Shown one piece after another: positions 18,215 through 28,062 of a DNA stretch of 64,000 bases. A program made the translations under genes and the position numbers. The stretch's first letter is position 1. Each line of letters opens with the position of its first letter. Source of the DNA: Trichomonas vaginalis G3 (taxonomy: Eukaryota > Parabasalia > Trichomonadida > Trichomonadidae); the NCBI RefSeq assembly GCF_026262505.1, contig NC_067205.1, forward strand, positions 2,046,001 to 2,110,000, read 5' to 3'. Below the pieces are notes generated by a model that saw only the letters and a list, made by a program, of their open reading frames with translations, did no database searches and was not told the DNA's origin.

Positions 18215-19789
18215 TTATTCCTCACCGTCGTCCGTAGCTAAGTTATAGTCATCTAATCTTATTATTGGGATTCCATTAGCACGCACCTGAATGGCAAAGC
18301 AACAATCCCTCATAAATCCAATAAGTGGCTTTGGTACATTTTCAGTTGCTAGTTCAATAGGTCCTTTAACAGACAATTTGTATGTTATTGGAGCAGTAGA
18401 TGTTTGACCTTGCTGGAAGCAAAAGTCCACTTCTGTTGGAAAACCACATAAGAAATGTGTGTTGTCATAGCTATCCCATTTATGTTCCACACTACCATCA
18501 TCCACCAATGACCTCATAACATCTTCATTAAATCCTATCATATCATTGTTTGTATTGCAAGCGTTCGCAACCATTTCATAAAATACAGGTCCATATGATT
18601 TTTCAGGTTCTGCAGGCATATTTCCATAAGCTCCCATGGAAAGCTGAAGATATTTAAACTTAGGGTTCTCAAAATTAACATAATAGTTGTCTTTCTTTCT
18701 AAATAGTGCCCAAATACTTTTAACATTAATAGGCGTATAAGCTGCTGTAAATGTTGCACTTGAACTATCTGTATTCTTTGAGAATGAACCGTCCATAGGA
18801 ATCCAATCCATAACTTTAACAGGAAAACATAAAGCCTCGTTTGTATAATGTTCTACAAGTTCTGTATAAATGTTAGGGTCTAAAGAGAATGACTTTGGAT
18901 GAATGAAACATTCATTAAAATCCATCTTTGTTCGAAATAGTTGCTGGGTTACAGTTGTAATAGTAACTGTTCCACTAGCTTCTACTGCCTTCGTTATCAT
19001 AGTGAATGGTTCATTCCATGGAACAAATTTATTTGTCGGTGGATTTGAATCTGAAGCAAATGCAACTTTAAGAGTTGGATTGAAAGCAATGATATCATTT
19101 ACAGATATAGATGTGCATTGTAAGGCGTCGCTACTGAACTTTACTTTAAGCTGAATGTTTCCTGCAAAAGCTGGAATAAATCGAATAGCTTCTAATGGAA
19201 GGAATCTTCTAACAGGAATTCTTAAACGAAGCTTAAAATCAAATGATTTTCCTGCTGTAATTGGACCACTAACAATTTGTCCTGTTCTGCATGTTCCCGA
19301 ATGACTCCATACATCTTCATGTCGAGTCTTTGAGAAAACATCTACTTTCTTTATTTGTTCGGTAGTTTGTGAGTTTGAAGTTATATATGCTTCTTCTCTT
19401 GCGTTGTCTTGAGAATATACGATACGACCATTTGCAAGGATTTGATATCCAGCAACTGCATAGAAAGCGTCATCGAAACCAATCCAAAATCCTGGTGGGT
19501 TTGTTTTATTGGAACCTGAACCAATTTCTTTATCTACAATAAATTGACCTTCCATTTTATACGTAATGAATGTATTGTAAAGGTCCAACATATTTTCACC
19601 AGGAGGTGAGAGATTGAATGTTACCCATGTGTTATCTTTAGCAGTTCCAGGTTGTGATGGAATCTTTGCGTCAGAATATTTTCTATTAGTGTCACCAATT
19701 TGAACTGCATTGTCTATGATATCGAAATATGAGCGAATCTGATGAATATGCTCTGCTGGAGTAAATTCGTTTAACTGTTCGTTCTGCAT
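18215..19789 (-). CDS. Major capsid protein of element B (double jelly roll)
   Basis: 524 aa, open. Pattern of Polinton capsid proteins: N-terminal helix (MQNEQLNEFTPAEHIHQIRS), DNTWVTFNLSPPGENMLDLY, KLRLRIPVRRFLPLEAIRFI and FAGNIQLKVKFS for the first jelly roll, a central DPNIYTELVEHYTNEALCFP, IWALFRKKDNYYVNFENPKF for the second, and a C-terminal FLCGFPTEVDFCFQQG. It would build the icosahedral shell. Distant homologue of the A capsid gene. Stands alone at the head of a leftward structural cluster. Confidence 0.8.
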   Translation of the reverse strand: MQNEQLNEFTPAEHIHQIRSYFDIIDNAVQIGDTNRKYSDAKIPSQPGTAKDNTWVTFNLSPPGENMLDLYNTFITYKMEGQFIVDKEIGSGSNKTNPPGFWIGFDDAFYAVAGYQILANGRIVYSQDNAREEAYITSNSQTTEQIKKVDVFSKTRHEDVWSHSGTCRTGQIVSGPITAGKSFDFKLRLRIPVRRFLPLEAIRFIPAFAGNIQLKVKFSSDALQCTSISVNDIIAFNPTLKVAFASDSNPPTNKFVPWNEPFTMITKAVEASGTVTITTVTQQLFRTKMDFNECFIHPKSFSLDPNIYTELVEHYTNEALCFPVKVMDWIPMDGSFSKNTDSSSATFTAAYTPINVKSIWALFRKKDNYYVNFENPKFKYLQLSMGAYGNMPAEPEKSYGPVFYEMVANACNTNNDMIGFNEDVMRSLVDDGSVEHKWDSYDNTHFLCGFPTEVDFCFQQGQTSTAPITYKLSVKGPIELATENVPKPLIGFMRDCCFAIQVRANGIPIIRLDDYNLATDDGEE

Positions 19790-19816
19790 GTATTTACTTC
19801 AGATAAAAATATCTAT

Positions 19817-20110
19817 TTACTTCATTATTCTCACTCTTCTTCTTGGCATTCGTGGTGGAAGTTGTTTCTTGACATTTTCAATGAACTGTACATTCTCTTT
19901 TGTCTCAACTTCTTTCACTGGCGGGTCAGGGTTCTTTGACTCGGTTTGTTTTTCAATGAAATTCACGAACTTTGCAATAAGCTCTTGGTTCGTTATTGAA
20001 AGTACATCTGGCTTCTTTTCTTCTGGTTCTATTGACTTTTCAGTTTGAATAGAAGGTTTTAACATGGACTTCACCCTTGCCATACACCTTAATGTTGTCG
20101 CTTTCTGCAT
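19817..20110 (-). CDS. Small basic-tailed protein, unknown
   Basis: Up to 97 aa; inner starts at 20083 (MARVKS) or 20064 (MLKPSIQ) reduce overlap with the upstream small gene. Acidic/charged middle (TNQELIAKFVNFIEKQTESK) and a strongly basic end LPPRMPRRRVRIMK, which may bind nucleic acid. Sits just upstream of the capsid gene on the same strand. Confidence 0.45.
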   Translation of the reverse strand: MQKATTLRCMARVKSMLKPSIQTEKSIEPEEKKPDVLSITNQELIAKFVNFIEKQTESKNPDPPVKEVETKENVQFIENVKKQLPPRMPRRRVRIMK

Positions 20111-20243
20111 TCGCTAATGGAACCTTTCTTTTTCTTACGTATATTTTACCATCTTTACTCTGACTTACGTAATAGAAAGGATGTTGTATTCCTCTTGCGT
20201 CATTTAATATAATAGACTCTCGCTCTGATTTTGACAAGCTCAT
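20040..20243 (-). CDS. 67-aa small-domain protein
   Basis: Domain HPFYYVSQSKDGKIYVRKRK-VPL matching the aromatic/KDG/basic pattern of 17441-17686 and of 2696-3280. Helical N-terminus (LSKSERESIILNDARG). Starts 45 bp from the divergent 20289 gene and overlaps the following gene's 5' end. Function unknown. Confidence 0.55.
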   Translation of the reverse strand: MSLSKSERESIILNDARGIQHPFYYVSQSKDGKIYVRKRKVPLANAESDNIKVYGKGEVHVKTFYSN

Positions 20244-20288
20244 TTTACATCGGTTAAAGTTTTAATTTTGTTTTTTATCTGCAGTCAA

Positions 20289-20576
20289 ATGACTCAGACA
20301 AGCCCTACGGACAAGACCCAAGGGGTCATAGATGTTGAAGCATTGAAGAAAGAAATTCGTGAGCAAATTTTATCCGAACTGAAGGAACAAAAACAAGAAC
20401 AAAAGCCAGAGAGACCAAAGAGAAAACTTAGTGAAAAACAACTTGCTGCATTAGCTGCTGGAAGACAAAAGAACCCAAGTACTGGCGGAAAAGCTAGAGA
20501 AGAAGCTGAAGCAAAAGCTAAAGAAGCAAGCAAAGAAAGAGTAAATGGTTTATTTTTATCCGAATTAAATGTATAG
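20289..20576 (+). CDS. 95-aa coiled-coil basic protein
   Basis: Start MTQTSPTDKTQG chosen over an upstream ATG at 20268. Helical EALKKEIREQILSELKEQKQ then RPKRKLSEKQLAALAAGRQK with a basic, Ala-rich end. Overlaps the next gene's start by 8 bp. Could be a DNA-binding or scaffold protein; no family recognised. Confidence 0.5.
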   Translation: MTQTSPTDKTQGVIDVEALKKEIREQILSELKEQKQEQKPERPKRKLSEKQLAALAAGRQKNPSTGGKAREEAEAKAKEASKERVNGLFLSELNV

Positions 20577-21412
20577 ACAAATACCTTTATCTGTTGCGTT
20601 CAGTAGTGAAAACCCTGACGTCAAAATAAAGGGGAACAGAGTAACGTTTAAGTTTCCAACAGACTGGATTGTGAACATAAATGAAGAGAAGTACATTGGC
20701 ATAACATCTATGTATATAACACGTGCTTTCAGAAAGGTTGACTTTATACTTCAAGTCGAGATAGAAAATGACGAACAGTCTTTAAGCGCCCAAAACATTC
20801 ACATATACAAATACTTTAAAGACGATACAACGTTGAAGACTGTATAATTTCATTTTAGAAAATTTCAAAAAAGTTTAACATTGAAGTACAAACTTTACAG
20901 CCTTTACGTGAGTTTCTTGCACAACTGAAAGAAGAAGGAGTAGAAAGATTATAGCTTTTCATTACGAATTTGTAAAATGAAGATGGAACTCATGACTGTC
21001 AATTCATTGTATTCTCACCATTCAATGAAGTCGCTAAAAAGAAAGAAAATCCATTACGTATAAGATTTCAAATCTCTGAACCAAGTGATGATTTCAAGAA
21101 TGTTTTCAATTATGATGCAATGCTTCCGAGGAAAAATGAATTTTCCGATTGTAACCAGGCATTTGGGATAGAAAGCAAGCTATATTATATTCAAACTTAA
21201 GTAAGGGAGTTGAAAATGAGTTCATTGGTCATACAAGAACTTCACCACTTCCAAATCCTAAATACTATAAATTAACTGGCTTCAATCGTGAGTTTTGGAT
21301 AGACATGTTCTCCACTCATGACCATAACTGCCCAGTGTTCTTACCTCCAGACCATAAGGACTGTCTCTACATTGAAGCACAACTCTTAAACTCTACCATC
21401 GCAGTATTGTAA
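20569..21412 (+). pseudogene. Structural-family protein (RW/KAIGFRR family), element B copy 1 (broken)
   Basis: The N-terminal part has FPTDWIVNINEEKYIGITSM, paralleling YPIRWLQSPSDAKAIGFRR in the A/C copies; the end has REFWIDMFSTHDHNCPVFLP, like the closing strands of that family. The gene is broken in several places. It is one of two family members in B, the other being 36759-37640. Confidence 0.5.
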
Positions 21413-21422
21413 ATGACCACAT

Positions 21423-21443
21423 GGGCTTCGCCCTTGCCGCTAG
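21423..21443. repeat. GC-rich short hairpin (GGGCTTCGCCC)
   Basis: 11-bp palindrome followed by a decayed partner (TTGCCGC). One of the GC-rich hairpins scattered in element B. Confidence 0.5.
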
Positions 21444-21491
21444 TTTTATTTTTATCACGAATGACCTCATTGCTGACAAAAATAAATGACC

Positions 21492-24400
21492 TCAGAACTT
21501 CAACTTACGAATAAAGCTTGTTTTAGTCGTTATTGAGAAGTTAAACTTCTCTTCAAAGCAAGGTTGACATGACTTACATAAGTCAAATCCAATCTCTTGA
21601 CCGTCATAAAGTGCTTTGTAAAGTTTCATTAAACTGAACTCAGAGTCTTTGTCATATGTTCCAACAGGTATGTGAATGTTCTTATCTTCATTGTAATAGC
21701 ATTGTATAGCTTCAGGAAACATTTCATTAGCGGTTAAAGCAAGAACGTCTTGTTTGACACCTTTGCAACGTGCATGGAATGCAACTTCATTTAAATCGTT
21801 AGTGAGTAAGTCTATGTAAGTCTTCTTTCCACAAAATATTGACTTGTATGCTAAACTTTGTTTATCTTTTGTGATTTCTGCAAAGTCGCTATGAAATTGA
21901 CCAAGGTTCTTTCCTATAAGTTCGCGACCGTATCTCTTCTTAAACTCTGCTGCAAGCTTTGGTATGTCTTCATTGAAAATATGCATGCTATCACAGTCCT
22001 GGTAAAATATTTGAAGTCCCATATCTTCAGCAGTACAGAATACTTCACACATTATTCTCTTCGACATAGACAGAATGTTAACACCAAGTGGACAGAAGTT
22101 AAAGTGTCTGCAAATGCTTTTCGTTAGCTTGAAAATAGTTTTATCCGAACCATCCAAACCTTCGAACTTCACTATATGGTTGTAGTTTCTGATGGCATAT
22201 CTTATAGCATCTTTGTCATTTACTATGGTTATTTTTGACTCAATAGGAGAAAGAATAGTTTTGCCATAAATACTGTTCAGAATGAGCTTTATATTTTCTT
22301 GCAAAGGATTTCCTTCTTTCTTATACTTTAACCTTAACTCAAACAACTTCTTTACTTCATCTCTTATTCTAATATCTCTGTTTCCATCGTAATAGTATCC
22401 TTGCAACACTTCACATTTGACACCTTGATATTTTATGAGGTCTTGTAATGTTATATGGTCAACATACATTAAACAGCAAGTGTTTGAACTTCTGGGAACG
22501 TTAAGTTCTGGATTTAGGTCAGGGTCACAAACTATTAAAGGAAAGTGTCTATGTATTCCAATCTCTGTTATCTTAATGAGAACAAAGAAGCCAGACATAA
22601 ACTTTTCACCAATGGGTTCCTTTTGGTCGTCATCGAATAAATGTCTCATGAGATACTCTGTGCTTAACATTTCTTTCTTCAATACTTTCGGTATACCTTC
22701 TAAAGTATAAAGTCTTGCTATAGCTGATGGATATAATGAAACAGCGTCGAAGTCAGCAATGAGTTTCTTTTCGCTCCTTTGTTTAATGTTATCTGACAAC
22801 ATACATCTTCCACCTTGAATGCATCTCGAAATAAATTCTCTTGGTTTATTTGAGAGGTCATATAAATTTCCATTCGGGAAGTACACTCTGTTCTCAAACA
22901 ATTTGTTAGCAATAGAACAAATACTAACGTAGTCATAAACGTTTAAATCAAATTCTTTCAATATGTCATTGCGGAACTTAACAAAACCTTCTCTTAAAAT
23001 TCTTACGTCCTGTTTGCAATAAAATGAGCTATATTTTTCTAAATCGAAATGGTTTTCATCTATTCTGCAACCTTTGATGGAATCTATGTTTTTCATGAAT
23101 GTTTCAATATCTTTTACAAACTTACATGCTTCAGAAATGACACCAGTTCTGTTGTCATTTGCTAACAAAACACTGCTGTAGTAGTTATATGGAAATACTT
23201 CTTTCGGTCCTGTTTGTAAGTTAAACATAGCAGGAAATAGTTTAAGCTTCTTATTTATAACACTGTAAGAGTCTTTTATAATAATTGCCCTTCCTTTATA
23301 TAAGCCAGTTATTTGCATTGTTCGTGAACCTTTAATGATGGGAGTTCCTTTCACTTCTGTCATGTGTCTTAAGATGAAGTTTATATCATAACTGAGGTTA
23401 TGGAAATATATTAAACTCTTGTCAGGAAGTCGTTCCAAAAATTCTGTTGCACAGTTCTGACCCCAAATGCTTTCACTCACTGAACCATCTTCACTGTCAT
23501 AACAGATGTTAAAAGCTTTATGAAAGCCATCGGTACTGCACTCAAAGTCAGCAAAGAAAACGTGCTCAGGAATGAACTTGCACTTAGCTTTATTTACTTC
23601 TTTTGACTCGGCTTTCTTCTTCAGTTGTACACAATACTTTGGAGCATATGTCAAATCTTTAAATGGTGCAAGGTTCTGTTTATATAAGTCAGTCGTATAT
23701 GTGAAAAGTTCTCCATAAGAAATAGGTTCAAAATATTTACACTCCCACAATGTTTTCATAACATCCCATAACGGTGTTGTTCTATCATAACGAACTACAT
23801 ATTTGTTCTCTCTCTTTGTATAAATCTTCATCTGTTTCTCAATGTTCATTCCACCACAAGCTTTGAGAATTTCTTTATAGTTTCGAATGAAGTATGTTGT
23901 CATTGGTAATCTTTCATTTAGCATGTAGTGGTCTTCAACAAGAAGTAAGTCAATAGTTCGAACAGTTTCACATTCTTTTGGTATGTATCTCTTTATTTCA
24001 TTATGTCTTGAGTCATTGAAATAACCAATGACAACATTAAATGCTATACCTGTTGCGTCAGAAATTTCTTGTACTTTACTTTGAGGAAAGTCTCTAACAC
24101 GAATGACTTCTCTCATGTGGTCAATAGTTTCTTCATTTACTCCAGCCTGAATGCAAGCATAAACGAAGCAGTTATCTTCTGTCATAAGTGTTGCAGTTCT
24201 TTTGTTCAGTTCATTGAAGATTTGGTAGCGTTCAAGATTTATAGGTAATGTGCAAAGATACTTCCAGAACTGACCGCTTCTCTTTTTATAAAACTTCTTT
24301 TCACCATTATCTTTCCAAAAGCTTTCTATAAGTGCTGGGTTTCCTGTTTGCTTAAGAGCTTCCAAAATGGCTTTCTGGTCATTTGTCAGTGTGCTTTCAT

Positions 24401-24680
24401 CTCTATATGGTCTCTTTTTTGGTTTGCCTTTCTTTACATCTGACATCGTTAAGCCTTCATATTCTGTTAAATCATACATCTTTATTTCGGTAAGATTCTT
24501 TATGTTTGTCAAGAAGAAGTCATAGTGCATTTCAACAATACCTGCAGCATTTGCTTCTATCTCTGATATAAAGTTCTCCTTCAAGCGCTGATGTAGTAAT
24601 GTTCCAATATTATTGAGGTTTAACGTAGAACATTCATACTTTCCACCAAGTTTATAACAGAGTAGGTGATAAAAGTGCAT
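21492..24680 (-). CDS. Protein-primed family B DNA polymerase of element B
   Basis: 1062 aa, open. N-terminal region with TEDNCFVYACIQAG (about 168) and EDHYMLNERL (about 250), a Cys/His pair arranged as in OTU-like domains. Exonuclease motifs: I FFADFECS (about 375), II FHNLSYDINF (about 427), III YCKQDVRIL (about 553). Polymerase motif A DFDAVSLYPS (about 645), motif B LNSIYGKT (about 800), motif C YQDCDSMHIF (about 893), then CKGVKQDV. Spacing after motif A fits the TPR inserts of protein-primed polymerases. It would copy the linear element from a terminal-protein primer. Confidence 0.92.
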   Translation of the reverse strand: MHFYHLLCYKLGGKYECSTLNLNNIGTLLHQRLKENFISEIEANAAGIVEMHYDFFLTNIKNLTEIKMYDLTEYEGLTMSDVKKGKPKKRPYRDESTLTNDQKAILEALKQTGNPALIESFWKDNGEKKFYKKRSGQFWKYLCTLPINLERYQIFNELNKRTATLMTEDNCFVYACIQAGVNEETIDHMREVIRVRDFPQSKVQEISDATGIAFNVVIGYFNDSRHNEIKRYIPKECETVRTIDLLLVEDHYMLNERLPMTTYFIRNYKEILKACGGMNIEKQMKIYTKRENKYVVRYDRTTPLWDVMKTLWECKYFEPISYGELFTYTTDLYKQNLAPFKDLTYAPKYCVQLKKKAESKEVNKAKCKFIPEHVFFADFECSTDGFHKAFNICYDSEDGSVSESIWGQNCATEFLERLPDKSLIYFHNLSYDINFILRHMTEVKGTPIIKGSRTMQITGLYKGRAIIIKDSYSVINKKLKLFPAMFNLQTGPKEVFPYNYYSSVLLANDNRTGVISEACKFVKDIETFMKNIDSIKGCRIDENHFDLEKYSSFYCKQDVRILREGFVKFRNDILKEFDLNVYDYVSICSIANKLFENRVYFPNGNLYDLSNKPREFISRCIQGGRCMLSDNIKQRSEKKLIADFDAVSLYPSAIARLYTLEGIPKVLKKEMLSTEYLMRHLFDDDQKEPIGEKFMSGFFVLIKITEIGIHRHFPLIVCDPDLNPELNVPRSSNTCCLMYVDHITLQDLIKYQGVKCEVLQGYYYDGNRDIRIRDEVKKLFELRLKYKKEGNPLQENIKLILNSIYGKTILSPIESKITIVNDKDAIRYAIRNYNHIVKFEGLDGSDKTIFKLTKSICRHFNFCPLGVNILSMSKRIMCEVFCTAEDMGLQIFYQDCDSMHIFNEDIPKLAAEFKKRYGRELIGKNLGQFHSDFAEITKDKQSLAYKSIFCGKKTYIDLLTNDLNEVAFHARCKGVKQDVLALTANEMFPEAIQCYYNEDKNIHIPVGTYDKDSEFSLMKLYKALYDGQEIGFDLCKSCQPCFEEKFNFSITTKTSFIRKLKF

Positions 24681-25336
24681 ACTCTTAAATTAACCTTAAA
24701 TGTTGATTTTTCGATATTTTCGGTATTAACCTTATTGTAAATTTTTCCGGTGATAAATTTATCACACTGAGGTTATTTTTCCGGTGAGATTTTTAACCTT
24801 GATTTAATGAAATTAATATATATAAATTTTATTATTTTTAATTTCGAATGAGTATAATAAAATATTTTTGAACCTAATGTCCTTATTCCATCTTTGAAGG
24901 CAATATTAAATTTGGCACAAAGAAGTTTAAAGGAAGAGTAAGCAAGATTAGATAATTTGGACTTTTTTTAAAATTAATGAATAAACAGTATATTTTTGAA
25001 GTGTAAGCTTATTTACCTGAAGCTATATTACTTAATATAACATTCAAAGTATTATTGCTATTTATTGGAGAACAAATTTATGTAATTTTCACATGAAAAT
25101 TGATAAATTTGTATTTCCTTATGATAATCAATTTTTGTATTTGTAGAGAGTCTCCCTGTATGATATCAAGACTTGGCTATTAGTCTTTATCCATTTTTGA
25201 AAATTGTATTGTAAATTGTAAGAATTTCTGAATACTACTACTATAAAATATAATTGCTTATCAATGTATATTCTCCCTGCATGATATCAAGACTTGGCTA
25301 TAAGTCTCTATTCATTATGAGTATGACCCCATTTTT
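24681..25336. other. Gene-free AT-rich stretch with a duplicated segment
   Basis: No convincing ORF. Very AT-rich. A segment containing ATGATATCAAGACTTGGCTA occurs twice (about 25160 and 25281) about 120 bp apart. The texture resembles host intergenic DNA more than the rest of B, so it may be a small insertion or a regulatory/replication region. Confidence 0.5.
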
Positions 25337-25996
25337 TTACAAAAAGTGCCGAATTGCAACTTTGTCCCAATCTCGTTTATAACATACCATCCATCTCTGT
25401 TGTGAGTTTATTTTAATTTTCTCAAAGAGTCTCATGAAAACCTTACCGAAATGTTTGTGTAAGTAGTCTCTGTTTGGTTCATCTAAAGCTTCGATGTTAA
25501 AGTCAATGAGTCTATTGCCTGTCTTAACATTCCTCTTCCTATTCTCTTCATCTTTCTTTAACCATCTCTCACCTTCTTTTGGTTTGTCGTCAATGGAACG
25601 AAGGACATCGTTAGCTTTGCGAACTTGTTCTATAGCGCTCTTAAACATCTCTCTTCTCTGTTGTTTCAGTGTGTCGTCTCTTCTTCTTGTTTCACCAACG
25701 TTTGCATTTGTTATGTCAAACATTTCTCTTCTTACTTCATGAGGTACTGAACGTCTATGATATAAGTCAATAGCAACGTCATTTAAAGGAAATGCTCTTG
25801 CATGGACTTCGTCCTCGCCGCGTTGCGGCTTTATGAACTCATGAATTCTATCATAAGTTATTTCACCATTGTAGTCTTTAATGAAGTCAGCGAGTGCTTT
25901 TTTGTTTGTTGCGTAATGCTTTGCAACATCTATATTAGCTTCTGTAAGAAGTTGTTTTATTTCCGAGTGTTCTAACTTAGACAACTTCCGATACAT
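25337..25996 (-). CDS. 219-aa helical protein, unknown
   Basis: Largely helical and charged (KLSKLEHSEIKQLLTEAN, RREMFKSAIEQVRKANDVLR), with a C-terminal QQRWMVCYKRDWDKVAIRHF. Around residues 55-65 the frame reads through a GC-rich double hairpin as PQRGEDEVHA, resembling the inserts in 32458-33738 and 37641-37865. No family recognised. Lies downstream of nothing on its own strand; divergent from 26089. Confidence 0.55.
   Translation of the reverse strand: MYRKLSKLEHSEIKQLLTEANIDVAKHYATNKKALADFIKDYNGEITYDRIHEFIKPQRGEDEVHARAFPLNDVAIDLYHRRSVPHEVRREMFDITNANVGETRRRDDTLKQQRREMFKSAIEQVRKANDVLRSIDDKPKEGERWLKKDEENRKRNVKTGNRLIDFNIEALDEPNRDYLHKHFGKVFMRLFEKIKINSQQRWMVCYKRDWDKVAIRHFL
25804..25828. repeat. 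GC-rich double hairpin within coding sequence
   Basis: GGACTTCGTCC, CTCG region, CCGCGTTGCGG. Within the 219-aa gene, in frame. Confidence 0.6.
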
Positions 25997-26088
25997 CTTT
26001 AGTAGGAAATAAAAAAAATATTTTTTGAAAAAATTAGATTAGATTTTTTTTAAGTTATTTTTCAAAATAATTTAATATTTTTATTTTA

Positions 26089-26580
26089 ATGAAACACATG
26101 CAAGATTACAAGTTCTTTTCATACAATGCTCTCGCTACTGCCATCAAGAATGAGTTCAGTAACGCGATAAACGTGAACGTTATATTCAATAAAAAGTCTG
26201 TGAAAGGATTATATACATCGTTTGTTAAACCATATGCTATCGTTATTGACAGAAAACGTTACACACCACATGAAATAGCAGTATTACTTAAACAGAAAGG
26301 AATATATGTAAATATTAAAGATTCTCATTATACGATTATGAAGAACTCTAACGTTGAATTTTTCAGCATTGTTTTAGATTTAACGCAGCAGAAAGAATTC
26401 AAGAAAGGAGAAAATGTCGTTAAATATTATCCTTCATCTCTGAAGATGATAACGAATAAAGATACACTCCATAAAATCCTACCAGTAATTGAGGAAGCAA
26501 CGATTGAATTTGATGAAGAAGGTATGGAAAGCCGCAACGCGGAGCCCATAGTTGAGGAAAGTGATTCTGAGGATTTATAA
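26089..26580 (+). CDS. 163-aa protein, unknown
   Basis: Mixed alpha/beta pattern (KFFSYNALATAIKNEFSNAI, PYAIVIDRKRYTPHEIAVLL) and an acidic end VEESDSEDL. A second Met at 26098 is an alternative start. Near the C-terminus the frame crosses a CCGCAACGCGG hairpin. Divergent from the 25337 gene across about 90 bp of very T/A-rich DNA. No family recognised. Confidence 0.55.
   Translation: MKHMQDYKFFSYNALATAIKNEFSNAINVNVIFNKKSVKGLYTSFVKPYAIVIDRKRYTPHEIAVLLKQKGIYVNIKDSHYTIMKNSNVEFFSIVLDLTQQKEFKKGENVVKYYPSSLKMITNKDTLHKILPVIEEATIEFDEEGMESRNAEPIVEESDSEDL
26531..26547. repeat. GC-rich hairpin within coding sequence
   Basis: CCGCAACGCGG followed by AGCCC, a decayed second hairpin, in frame in the 163-aa gene. 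Confidence 0.5.
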
Positions 26581-26635
26581 GAAAATATATTTTTGTATAA
26601 AATTTCAAAGCATTGAACAAAAAAATTATTTTTGT

Positions 26636-27462
26636 TCATTCTTCCTCTTTGAAGTTATCGAAATATTCTGTTATTTTTTCCTTCAGTAATGTTAAGTCTT
26701 CTTTGAATGTAAGTATTGTACAACCTTTGATGTCATAGTGTGTTTGAGGATGAGTATTTTTGACAATTTCCTTTATTTGTTCATTCGGTGTCATTGAAAT
26801 CGGTAAGTTTTCACGATAGAACCAGTTTCTGTCAGATTTGTAAATCTTAGCTAAGTCATAAAAGCTCTTGTTGTTTCTTCTGACTAAATGCAACATAACC
26901 ATATCTTTATCTTCTTCATTTTCCATCTCTTCAGTATATATCATATACTTATAACTCTTTTCCTTTCCTTTTGGTACTGAACGCGGTATTCTTTTCTGTA
27001 TGCTTTTGTCTTTGGATTCAATGACTTCATCTTTTGCATGAAGTTTCTTTTCCATCTCTCCACGTTCTGCTTTATATAGTTCATCTAACATCATGAAAAT
27101 ATAACAAGCATAACGAGGTGAAGCCCACATTGCTACAGCATTTACTAAAAGTCTATGAACATAATAACCTTTCAAACCAGGAGCCAAATTCTTGCGATTT
27201 TCGTACGGAATCTCTTCCCCGGTTTTCCGAGGGAAGCAATCATATGAGGAAATTCTTCTAAAAGTTCTTTTGTCTGTTGGTTTTCAAACCAATGATATGC
27301 TTGCTTTGTAGAACGAAGAGCATTCATTATACTTTGCATTTGGTACATGTCATCTTTGACTGAACGAATGAGACGTAACTGTTTGTTATATTGTATGTAC
27401 TCGTATTCTTCATTTATAGCTTCATGAACGATAGCAATTGTTGTGTTCTCTGATGTTGACAT
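26636..27462 (-). pseudogene. KilA-N domain protein, element B (broken)
   Basis: Homologue of 9457-10296 and 58964-59788 with the same domains (MSTSENT start, KGYYVHRLLVNAVAMW core, coiled linker, VMLHLVRRNN region). Broken once or so. Carries the CTTCCCC...GGGAAG palindrome region between its N-terminal part and KilA-N core, in the variable segment. The C-terminal end is acidic (NFKEEE). Confidence 0.7.
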
Positions 27463-27569
27463 TACTGTCTTTACATACAAAATAAAAAAATAAATAAAAA
27501 TAAAATTAGCGTTATTTTTTCTGAGATAAACTCTATTTCTTCACAACATTAAATTTTATCCTGTATGAA

Positions 27570-27944
27570 ATGACTTTAAAAAGATTATTGATTGACTTCG
27601 AATACTATCTCATTGACGCACTGACAGACCCTCAAAACTGTGTTGAAAGTTCTTTAAGCTTTAAGATTGAAGGTACGACGCATTTTGTCTTCACTTACGT
27701 ATTGAAAGAATATGACCGTTATCATAACGAAGTGAATCAAACACTAATAAAATTTGTAGATAAAAAATTGGTTAACAATGAATATTTTAAACGTGAAGAC
27801 CCAAACACTGCTGGAGATGATGAAGAATACAGACAAGTTATTGAAAAAAATAACGCAAGATTAGATGCAATAGAAAAGAAGTTTAATGAATGTCTTACAA
27901 ACACGTATGAATATCTTATGCGGTGGGAAGCCAGATGGAGATAA
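27570..27944 (+). CDS. 124-aa protein, homologue of the 11220 gene
   Basis: Shares with 11220-11663 the pattern F-x-x-Y-V/F-x-(K/W)-EYD-(R/K)-x-H and LIKFVDKKLVNNEYF, followed by a helical Glu-rich segment. Lacks the Lys/Glu tail of the A and C versions. In B it neighbours the KilA-N gene rather than the ATPase. Function unknown but conserved in both families. Confidence 0.6.
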   Translation: MTLKRLLIDFEYYLIDALTDPQNCVESSLSFKIEGTTHFVFTYVLKEYDRYHNEVNQTLIKFVDKKLVNNEYFKREDPNTAGDDEEYRQVIEKNNARLDAIEKKFNECLTNTYEYLMRWEARWR

Positions 27945-27980
27945 ATTTACGTCAAATATGCAATTTATAAAATCTTATGT

Positions 27981-28062
27981 CGACGGGCTACGTAGCACAG
28001 TGGTCTAAGGTGGTGTTATGGAGGGGTCAGAGTCTGTGGTTCGAACCGCGACAGCGCCGTAT
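27981..28062 (+). tRNA. tRNA-like sequence (degenerate or non-functional)
   Basis: A-box-like TAGCACAGTGGTCTAAGG and B-box GGTTCGAACC in tRNA spacing, followed by T-rich sequence that could end Pol III transcription. The T-arm pairs with G-U help but its loop looks one base short, and the acceptor stem pairs poorly, so I cannot assign an anticodon. May be a decayed tRNA captured by the element or a Pol III promoter. Confidence 0.35.

Noticed and set aside
24681-25336. Replication origin or LTR in the AT-rich island
   Set aside because: Only one duplicated segment and base composition; nothing specific enough to support either label.
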